A program made the translations under genes and the position numbers. From positions 1 through 64,000 of the forward strand of contig CAVXZW010000025.1 in the NCBI GenBank assembly GCA_963766445.1: a DNA stretch of 64,000 nt. The letters are read 5' to 3'. This DNA comes from JAICYJ01 sp963766445. GTDB lineage: Bacteria > Actinomycetota > Thermoleophilia > Gaiellales > JAICJC01. Shown piece by piece: positions 44,418 through 52,023 of the stretch (positions within the stretch are counted from its first letter, which is position 1; every line of letters starts with the position of its first letter). The notes beneath the pieces are model-generated. The model was not told the DNA's origin and ran no database searches. It worked only from the letters and a program-made list of their open reading frames with translations.

Positions 44418-47016
44418 TCAGGCGGCGTCGCGCATGGCGTTGTGCAGCGCCACGATCTCGTCTGCAGGCACGGCTTTGGAGAACAGGAAGCCCTGGCCCA
44501 GCTGGCAGCCGTTCTCGACCAGGAAGGTGCGCTGCTCCTCGGTCTCGATGCCCTCCGCCAGCGGGTGCAGGCCGAGGTTGTGGGCGAGCTGGATGATGGT
44601 CGCCACGAGCACGGCCGCGCTGGGGTCGCCCGGCAGGTCGGCGATGAACGACCGGTCGATCTTGAGCGTGGTCACCAGCATCTGGTTCAGCCGCGCCAGG
44701 GAGGAGTGGCCGGTGCCGAAGTCGTCGATCGCCAGCCGCAGGCCGCGCTCGTGCAGCTCGGCGATGATCGGCTCGGAGCGCAGCGCGTCGGCCATCACGG
44801 TCGATTCGGTGATCTCGACCATCATGCGGTCCGCGGACAGGCCGAACCGCTCGATCGTGGCCAGTACCTGCCGCATGGCGGTCGGCTGCCAGAACACCGC
44901 CGGCAGGTTCACCGACACGTACAGGTCGAGCCCCATCGAGCGCCACTCGGCGCTCTGGCGGCAGGCCTCCTCGATCACCCACTCCGAGATCGGGCCGATC
45001 AGTCCGGTGCGCTCGGCCAGCGGGATGAAGTCGCCCGGCATCACCAGGCCGTTCTGATCGTCCTGCCAGCGCAGCAATGCCTCCGCTCCGACGTACGCTC
45101 CGGTCGCCAGCGATACCAGCGGCTGGTAGTGCAGCATCAGCTGGTCGCGCTCGACCGCGCGACGCAGACGGCCGGCCATCGACAGCTGCGCGCGCGGATC
45201 GTGGCCGGTGGAGGAGAACAGCTGGTAGCCGTCGCGGCCGGACTCCTTGGCCTTGTACATCGCGATGTCGGCGTGCTTGAGCAGGCTCTCCGCGTCCGGT
45301 GCGTCGGCCGGGTAGAGGCTGATCCCGAGGCTGGCGCTGGTGTAGATCTCGGTGTCGGCCAGGATCAGCGGCCGCTGCAACGCCGTCCGCACCTGCTGGG
45401 CGACCCGGCGCGCGACGTCCCCGACGTCGACGACGTCGCCGCTCTCGTTGGTCTCGACGTCGGCGATCAGGATCAGGAACTCGTCGCCGCCCTGGCGCGC
45501 AACCACGTCGGCGGCGCGGGTCGATCCCGTCAGTCGCGCCGCCACCTCGCACAGCAGCTCGTCACCGGCGTTGTGGCCGAAGCTGTCGTTCACCAGCTTG
45601 AAGTCGTCCAGGTCGACGTACAGCACCGCGACGCCGCAGCCCGCCCGCTGCGCGCGCGCCAGCGCCACATCGAGGTGCTCGTGGAACAGGATCCGGTTCG
45701 GCAGGCCGGTCAGCGGGTCGTGGAAGGCCAGCCGCTCCAGCTCGTGCTCCGCGCGCCTGCGATCGGTGATGTCCTCGCCCACCGACGCCTGGCCGACCAC
45801 GTCACCGTTGGCGTCGCGGAGCAGGGTGTTGTTCCAGGAGAACAGCCGCCGCTCGCCGGTGCGGGTCAGGATCGAGCTCTCGTAGTGGGCGATCACGCTC
45901 CCGCGCTTGATCCCGCGCTGGGCGCGCTGCTCCAGCTCCAGCTCGTCTGGTGGGGTGAAGGTCTCCGACCAGATGCGGCCCAGCAGCTCGTCCTCCCACC
46001 AGCCTGAGAGCTCTGCGAGGTACTCGTTGCAGAACGTGATGCGGCCCTCGAGGTCGGTGACGACCGCGGCCAGGCGGACGTTCTCGAGCATCTCGCGGAA
46101 GCGCGCCTCGGAGGCCTGGAGCGCGCCCTCGGCCTGCTTCTGCTTGGTCACGTCGAAGATCACGCCCTGGATGAACCGGGGGGTGCCGGTCTCGTCGCGC
46201 ACGGCTGCCGCGTCGTCGCGGAACCAGCGCATGCGGCCGTCCAGTCCCTGCATCCGGTAGAACGCGGAGTAGGGCTCGCCGGTCTTGACGGTGTGCCGGT
46301 ACTCGGCGATGGTGTGGCGGTCGTCGGGGTGCATCCTCCGCTCCCAGCCGTTGAATCCGTCCAGCCACTCGACGGCGGGGATGCCCATCAGCTCGTCGAT
46401 CTGGGGGCTGACGTAGAGGGGATCGCCGCTGCCGGCCAGGTCGACGTAGGTGATGGCGGGCAGGTTCTCGACCAGCACCCGGTAGCGCTCCTGGGCCTCG
46501 CGGAACTCATCGTGCAGCACCGCGTTGTGCACCGCGGCCGCGACCACGTCGGTGAGCGCGCCGAAGAACTCCGTCTCCGCGTCCCACGAGCGATCGGTGA
46601 CGTCGGCGAACTCCATCAGCCCGATCGTCTCGCCGCGCGACACCAGCGGGAGCATCAGCATCGTCTCGTAGCCCTCCTTGAGCAGGACGCTGCGCTCGTG
46701 CGGGTCGCACTCGGGGTCGGAGGCGCGAACCACGACCGCGATCCGCTCCTCCATCACCTGCCGCGACAGCGGGAAGTCGCCCAGGGCGTACTCGACATCA
46801 GCCTCGGCGATCTGGCCAACGATGTGGTTCTCGTAGTCGGTGAGGGTGATCAGCAGCATCGCGGTCGCGCTCCCACAGCGAGACGGCGGTCGCCGCCGCG
46901 CCGTTCACGGCCGTCGCGTGGGCCGTGAAACACCGCAGCACGTCCTCCAGATCCAGGCTCGAGGAGAGCGCCCGGGACAGGTCGACAAGCGCGCGGAGAC
47001 GATCGGCGGAAGCCAT
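44418..47016 (-). CDS. GAF-PAS-PAS-GGDEF-EAL cyclic-di-GMP enzyme (one frameshift)
   Basis: Cytosolic signalling protein of about 865 residues: GAF (1-175), two PAS domains (about 185-300 and 310-425), GGDEF (430-600) and EAL (610-860). The cyclase active site is intact (RQGGDEFLIL, with RAAD inhibitory site five residues before). The phosphodiesterase site is also intact (GAEALLRW, ITESTVM, DDFGTGHSSL, KIDRSFI). It could therefore both make and break cyclic di-GMP, with net direction set by the sensors. One inserted base near 46862 splits the GAF domain, which is why the true start (MASADRLRALVDLSRALSSS at 47016) is in another frame. No membrane helices. Confidence 0.9.
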
Positions 47017-47093
47017 CGCTAGGACATCGGCCGGGCAAGCCCCGCGCTTGAGCCGTCCCCGGGAGCGCGGCGGCGACTATCGGGGTGCGGAGG

Positions 47094-47631
47094 CTACAGC
47101 CCGCACATGGCGCCGGTGTTCGGCCACGGGCTGTAGCCGATGTGTGCGACCGCGCGGCTGGCGACGGCGAGCTGGTCGGCGGGCGACCAGTACCGGGCAT
47201 CGCGGCCGTGGTACTTGCGCAGCTTGTCCGCGCCCCAGTGCTGCATGAACGAGGCGTCCATCTGGAAGCCGCCGTAGTAGCCGGCGGGGTTGTAGGCGGA
47301 CCAGCTGCCCTCGTAGTGGTGGATGCACATCAGGTTGGGGAACCGCTGGCGGATGATCCTGCGGAAGTGGTTGCCGCGGAGGCGGTAGTGGCGCGTCAGG
47401 TGCTGCAGGCGGACGATCCTGGTCATGTGGATCTCGGCCCGACGGGGGCGGTAGTGAATGCCCAGTCGGTCTGGCCAGGTGCGAGGCCTGGTTGCGACGG
47501 AAGCGCGCCTTGTGACGCCAGGTATGAACGGCCTTCTCGTGTACGGCGCTGGCCGTCACGGCGGCGCTGGCACGGTGTGCGGATGCTGTCAGGGTGATGG
47601 CCGCCAGCATCAAAACGGCAACAAACAGCAT
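47094..47631 (-). CDS. Rpf-like secreted transglycosylase (one frameshift)
   Basis: Secreted peptidoglycan-cleaving protein of about 178 residues after removal of one C from the run near 47450. It has a signal peptide (MLFVAVLMLAAITLTASAHR), a basic linker (HTWRHKARFRRNQ…) and a C-terminal lysozyme-like domain, HHYEGSWSAYNPAGYYGGF, SPADQLAVASRAVAHIGY and WPNTGAMCGL. This is the pattern of resuscitation-promoting-factor-like transglycosylases, with Glu of HHYEGSW as the catalytic acid. An unusually long leader precedes it. The ribosome-binding site GAGGAAAC is 1-2 bases closer to the ATG than usual. Confidence 0.82.
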
Positions 47632-47810
47632 GTTTCCTCAGGATCGGGACCTCCTACTCGGGGACAGAGCTGCGCCCACGCGAAGCTGTCACCTACGCGA
47701 GCAGATCGAGCGCATTCGGGGTACGGACCCACCGACCCCTGTGTTGGAGCACGCCGGGCATGGTAGCGACCCCTTTGCCCGCGCGCGCAATACCTCGTGC
47801 CGTTGATTGC
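47632..47810 (-). promoter_or_regulatory. Long structured leader of the transglycosylase gene
   Basis: About 180 bases upstream of the transglycosylase ATG with strong pairing potential on the minus strand: GACAG…CTGTC enclosing a GC-rich loop next to CCCCGAGTAGG and GGTCCCGATCC just before the start. Rpf-like genes in actinobacteria often carry cyclic-di-AMP (ydaO) riboswitches, but the core ydaO motifs are not convincingly present. The remaining bases to 47857 hold no gene I can support. Confidence 0.35.
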
Positions 47811-47857
47811 TATGGTATTGGAGTCGCTGCAGTGCAATCGGCAGGGAGGTGCGGACC

Positions 47858-47914
47858 ATGAGGGTGAAATCGGTAATCCAGCTTGCACGTCCCCGCCTGC
47901 CCCGACAGCGCTGA
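47858..47914 (+). CDS. Putative 18-residue leader peptide upstream of rsgA
   Basis: ATG with a very good ribosome-binding site (AGGGAGG, eight bases upstream) opens an 18-codon frame, MRVKSVIQLARPRLPRQR, ending in TGA 54 bases before the rsgA start. The product is basic and has no recognisable family. Such a short frame could be a leader peptide that tunes rsgA translation, or simply a fortuitous frame. The region also has a possible stem GGCAGG…CCTGCC spanning the frame. Confidence 0.3.
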   Translation: MRVKSVIQLARPRLPRQR

Positions 47915-47968
47915 TCGACCGCGCTCCGCGGCCTCCGGGGAGCCCATCGACCCTGGAGAGATATCCAC

Positions 47969-49063
47969 GTGAGTGACATTTCCTGGTGGCCCGAGGACGG
48001 GCCGCCCGAATCTGAGCGTTTGCAGCAGCTGGGCTGGGATCAGGCCCGGGACGAGGAGTTCGCGCAGCTGGGCGAGCAGGGCAGCGTGCCCGGGCGCATC
48101 GCACGCGTCGACCGCGGCATCTGCACGGTGTTCGCCGCGCAGACCGTGCACCGGGCGGTGGTGCCGCCACGGTTCGAGACGCCGGCCGTGGGCGACTGGG
48201 CGGCGGTGAGACCGGCCGTCCCGGGCGGCGACGACGCCGTCCTGCGGGCGCTGATGGAGCGGCGAACCGCCTTCACGCGGCAGGCCTCAGGCGAGGAGAC
48301 GGTCGGACAGGTCGTGGCGGCAAACATCGACGTCGTGTTCCTGGTCAACTCGCTCGACCAGCGGTTCAGCCTGCGCCGGCTGGAGCGATACCTGACGCTC
48401 GGCTGGCAGAGCGGCGCGCAGCCGGTGATCCTGCTCACCAAGACCGACCTCTGCGAGGACACGGAGCGGTTCGTGCTGGAGGCGGAGTCGATCGCGTTCG
48501 GCACCGATGTGCTCGCGATCAGCGCCGCCACCGGCGATGGCCTTGAGGCGCTCGACGCGCACATCAGGGGCAACCGCACGGTGGCGCTGCTGGGGCTGTC
48601 GGGTGCTGGCAAGTCCACGCTGATCAACCGGCTGGTGGGCGAGGAGCGGCTGCGCACGCAGGACGTGCGGCCGGACGGGCGCGGCCGGCATACGACCTCG
48701 CACCGCGAGCTGATCCCGCTGCCGTCGGGCGGGGTGCTGATCGACACGCCGGGCATGCGGTCGGTGAGCATGTGGGACGGCGACGGGGAGGGCCTCGAGC
48801 AGACCTTCGCGGACGTGCACGAGCTGGCGGCCGGCTGCCGGTTCAGCGACTGCAAGCACGAGGGCGAGCCGGGCTGCGCCGTGACCGCGGCGATCGCGGC
48901 CGGCACGCTCGCTCCTGACCGGCTGGAGAGCTACAACAAGCTGCTGCGGGAGCTGCGGTTCCAGGAGCTGAAACAGGACAAGCGTGCGCGCTCGGAACAG
49001 CGGCAGCAGTGGAAGACGCTGAGCAAGCAGATGCGAAACGCCTCGCGGCCGTCGCGGGACTGA
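47969..49063 (+). CDS. rsgA: Ribosome small-subunit GTPase RsgA
   Basis: Circularly permuted GTPase that helps 30S maturation. 364 residues: N-terminal OB fold (residues 30-90), then the permuted G domain with LLTKTDLCED (G4) before GLSGAGKSTLINRL (G1), GRGRHTTSHREL (G2/switch) and LIDTPGMRSV (G3). The C-terminal zinc finger is CRFSDCKHEGEPGC. The start is GTG at 47969. Its TGA overlaps the ATG of the amine oxidase gene. Confidence 0.95.
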   Translation: MSDISWWPEDGPPESERLQQLGWDQARDEEFAQLGEQGSVPGRIARVDRGICTVFAAQTVHRAVVPPRFETPAVGDWAAVRPAVPGGDDAVLRALMERRTAFTRQASGEETVGQVVAANIDVVFLVNSLDQRFSLRRLERYLTLGWQSGAQPVILLTKTDLCEDTERFVLEAESIAFGTDVLAISAATGDGLEALDAHIRGNRTVALLGLSGAGKSTLINRLVGEERLRTQDVRPDGRGRHTTSHRELIPLPSGGVLIDTPGMRSVSMWDGDGEGLEQTFADVHELAAGCRFSDCKHEGEPGCAVTAAIAAGTLAPDRLESYNKLLRELRFQELKQDKRARSEQRQQWKTLSKQMRNASRPSRD

Positions 49064-50276
49064 TGGAGACAGCCGTCGGCGACAGCGGCGTGGCCAGCGC
49101 GGCCGTGATCGGAGCCGGGTTCGCGGGCCTGGCTGCGGCCGCGGCGCTGTCGGCGGCGGGCGTCGCGGTGACGGTGCTGGAGCGAGAGCGGCGGGTGGGG
49201 GGCCGGGTCTGGTCGCAGACGCTGCCGGGCGGCGCGATCGTCGAGATGGGCGCGGAGTTCGTGACGGAGGGCTACACGGTGCTCCCGGCGCTGGTGAGGC
49301 GGCTGGGTCTGGAGCTGGCGCCGATGGGGATGAGCTTTACGCGGCGCGACCCGCGCGGAGGCATCGGCGTCGATGCGGCCGCCCTGGACGCGGGGCTGGC
49401 GGCGCTGGTCGGGGCGGTGGAGTCCGGTGCCGGCGAGCGGGTTGACGGTCGCGGAGCTGCTGCAGCGGGTGCCGATGGACGCGGGGGCGCGCGAGCTGAT
49501 CGCGTGCCGGATCCAGGTCTCCTACGCCCATCCGGTAACGCTGCTGGCAGCCGAGCGCCGTGCGCCACGTCGGTGAGCTGTTCGACGACGTGGAGGCGCG
49601 GCGGGTGGCCGGCGGAAACCAGCAGGTGGCGGAACGGCTGGCGGCGGGGCTGCGGGTGGAGCTGGGGACGCCGGCGGTGCGGGTGGCGCAGGTCGGAGAC
49701 GGCTTTCGGATCAACGACCACCTCGACGTGGACGCGGTGGTGGTCTCGGTACCGGCTCCGGCCACGAACGGAATCGCCTTCGACCCGCCGCTGCCCGCCT
49801 GGAAGGCTGACGCGCTGGCGCGGGTCGTCTACGGGCAGGCGGCCAAGCTGGCGGTGCCGCTGCTGGCACAGGCTCAGGCCAGCTCGGTGCTGTCGGTGCC
49901 GGAGCACTTCTGGACGTGGACGGCGAAGGACGGCGACGGAGCCGTGGCGCCCCTGGTTACGGCGTTTGCCGGGTCGGAGCCGGCTGTGGACGCGCTGCAG
50001 CTGGACGCGGGCCCGGAGCGATACCTCGCGCGGGTCGCAGCGCTGCGACCCGACCTCGAGCTCGACGGCGCGGCAGCGGTGCTCTCGAGCTGGCCGAGCG
50101 GGGCCTACAGCGCGCGCCAGCCCGATCGGCCGGCGGATCTCGACGATCGGCTGGAGGCCACGGTGGGGCGAATCGCCTTCGCCGGCGAGCACACCGAGCG
50201 GCACTGGTACTCGACCATGGAGGGCGCGCTGCGAAGCGGCGAGCGCGCCGCCCGACAGCTGCTCGCAAGCGCCTGA
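49063..50276 (+). CDS. Flavin-containing amine oxidase (two frameshifts)
   Basis: FAD enzyme of about 403 residues in the monoamine/polyamine oxidase family. FAD is bound by VIGAGFAGLAAAAALSAAG and ERERRVGGRVWS at the N-terminus and by FAGEHTERHWYSTMEGALRSG at the C-terminus. Two inserted bases, near 49435 and near 49555, break the frame in the substrate domain. The ATG overlaps the rsgA stop (TGATG). The chain is shorter than typical monoamine oxidases, so the substrate (amine, or a carotenoid-type compound as in phytoene desaturases) is uncertain. Confidence 0.8.
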
Positions 50277-50299
50277 AACGCCCCGCGTGGGGGCGAAAA

Positions 50300-50430
50300 T
50301 CCGGTGTCAAACACCGACTCGGTGACCGTGGCACTCCGGCACGCAATCCTGACGGAGGTAACGGCGGCTGTGACACGCATTTGGCGTGGTTGGGCCAAAC
50401 ACCCAATTATTGGAGTCAAACACCGCTTCG
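50300..50430 (+). repeat. Dispersed intergenic repeat, copy 3
   Basis: GGTGTCAAACACC, a 13-bp palindrome except its centre, at 50303-50315 followed by GACTCGG and CCGTGGC; GTGGTTGGGCCAAAC near 50388; and GGAGTCAAACACCG at 50412-50425, 109 bp after the first motif. It occupies most of the 212-base gap between the convergent amine oxidase and flavoprotein genes. Best preserved of the three copies. Confidence 0.62.
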
Positions 50431-50488
50431 GCCCTCGCCAGGCGTTCTGCGTGAGCACCGTGACCGATTGTTGCGAAATCGGCGCTGG

Positions 50489-51823
50489 CTAGATGGGCAG
50501 GTCGCGCACCGCGAACTGCACCGCTTCGCTGAACGTCGGGTAGGGCTGGATCGTCTCTCGCAGCAGCTCCACCGGCACCTGCGCGCGTACCGCCAGCGTC
50601 AGCTGGCCAAGCCATTCGCCCGCCTCGGGACCCACGGCCACCGCGCCCACCAGCACCCCTCGCTGCGGATCGGCCATCACCTTCAGGAACCCCGGCCGCT
50701 TCGGGCGCTCGTAGGTGGACGCGCGCGCCACCTTGTCGATCCGCCGTTCGCCGGTCACCAGCCCAGCGCCGCTCGTCCGCCCCACCGACGCCACCTGCGG
50801 GTCGGTGAACGTCACCGCCGGCACGGCGCTGTGATCAGCCTTCGCCGGCTTCCCAGCCATGTCCGCCGCCGCCACACGACCCTGGTACTTGCCGACGTGC
50901 GTGAACATCGCGATCGCGTTCACGTCTCCGATCGCCCACACGCCTTCGGCCGCGCGCATGCGCTCGTCCACCTCCACGGCTCCGCCCTTGCCGAGCATCA
51001 CCCCCAGCTGCTCGAGCCCGAGGCCATCCGAGTTCGGCCGCCGCCCGGTTGCGACCAGCAACCGCTCACCCTCGACCACCGTGCCGCCCTTCAGACGCAG
51101 CTTCACCCCCGGATCGATCCGGTCCACCCCCTGCCCCAGATGCAGGGTGATGCCCTCGCCCGCGAGGAACTCGCCCAGCAGGTCACCCGCCTCGGGGTGA
51201 TCGCGCGGCAATAGCCGGTCGGCCGCGTCCACGATCGCCACCCGCGCGCCCATGCGGCTGAAGAACTGGGCCAGCTCGCATCCCACCGGCCCGGCGCCCA
51301 GCACGATCATGCTGGACGGGATCTGCCGCTTCCTGGTGGCCTCCCGGTTCGTCCAGTACTCGACGTCGTCCAGGCCGGGGATCGGCGGGATCAAGGGCCG
51401 CGACCCGGTTGCGATCACCAGCCGTCCGTATTCGACCGCGCGATCGCCCACCGCGATCACCCCCGGCCGCAGCACGCGGGCCTCGCCTCGCACCAGCTCC
51501 GCATCCTTGGACGCCAGCCACTCCGCCTGCGAGGAGTCGTCCCAGCCGCTCGTGATCGCCTCGCGGTGCCCGAACACGCCGTCGTCGCTGACCGGCCCCG
51601 TCACCGCCTCCCTCGCACCGGGCACGTTGCGCGCCGCCGCGACGGCCTCCAGCGGCCGCAGCATCCCTTTGGTCGGCATGCACGCGTAGTACGAGCATTC
51701 GCCGCCGACCAGCTCCCGTTCCACCAGCGTGATCCGCGTGTCGGGCTCGAGCTCGCGGAGGGCGGAGACGCAGGCCTCGCCCGTGCTCCCGCCTCCCAGA
51801 ATCACCACGTCGCCACCGGCCAT
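50489..51823 (-). CDS. Pyridine nucleotide-disulfide oxidoreductase
   Basis: 444-residue class I flavoprotein of the lipoamide dehydrogenase/mercuric reductase group. FAD-binding GGGSTGEACVSAL, redox-active CxxxxC in GGECSYYACMPTKGML, NAD(P)-binding GAGPVGCELAQFFSRMG, second FAD motif VWAIGDVNAI. In lipoamide dehydrogenases the C-terminal HPT..SE motif supplies the catalytic histidine; here the sequence is QPYPTFSEA, with Tyr at that place, more like mercuric reductase. No HMA domain or C-terminal cysteine pair for mercury is present. A disulfide or quinone substrate is possible. It lies 200 bases downstream of the TMADH-fusion gene's 3' end in the same direction's path, but as a separate transcript start. 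Confidence 0.85.
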   Translation of the reverse strand: MAGGDVVILGGGSTGEACVSALRELEPDTRITLVERELVGGECSYYACMPTKGMLRPLEAVAAARNVPGAREAVTGPVSDDGVFGHREAITSGWDDSSQAEWLASKDAELVRGEARVLRPGVIAVGDRAVEYGRLVIATGSRPLIPPIPGLDDVEYWTNREATRKRQIPSSMIVLGAGPVGCELAQFFSRMGARVAIVDAADRLLPRDHPEAGDLLGEFLAGEGITLHLGQGVDRIDPGVKLRLKGGTVVEGERLLVATGRRPNSDGLGLEQLGVMLGKGGAVEVDERMRAAEGVWAIGDVNAIAMFTHVGKYQGRVAAADMAGKPAKADHSAVPAVTFTDPQVASVGRTSGAGLVTGERRIDKVARASTYERPKRPGFLKVMADPQRGVLVGAVAVGPEAGEWLGQLTLAVRAQVPVELLRETIQPYPTFSEAVQFAVRDLPI

Positions 51824-52023
51824 TTCCGCTCCTCCCTGTTGTCAGAAGGGCGGAGAAGCGGGCCGAGGCCCCCGGGGGCTCCAACCCGAGGACCTCGGCA
51901 ACAGTCACGCGAAGCGCTGCAACAAAGCCAGGAGTAGACCCCAGTTTCGCCCGCGCAACGTGGCTGCCGCGCACCCTTACGGTGCGCCACCCCAGATTTC
52001 AGCGCACCAACGAGTCTAGTGCG

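Noticed and set aside
47632..47810. Cyclic-di-AMP (ydaO) riboswitch before the Rpf-like gene
   Set aside because: Position is right for actinobacteria, and GAGTAGG plus TCCCGATCC look similar, but the GGGGTGAATC and CCGACAGCTAACC core elements are not present in the right order.
50489..51823. Mercuric reductase
   Set aside because: No N-terminal HMA domain, no C-terminal cysteine pair and no mer genes nearby.
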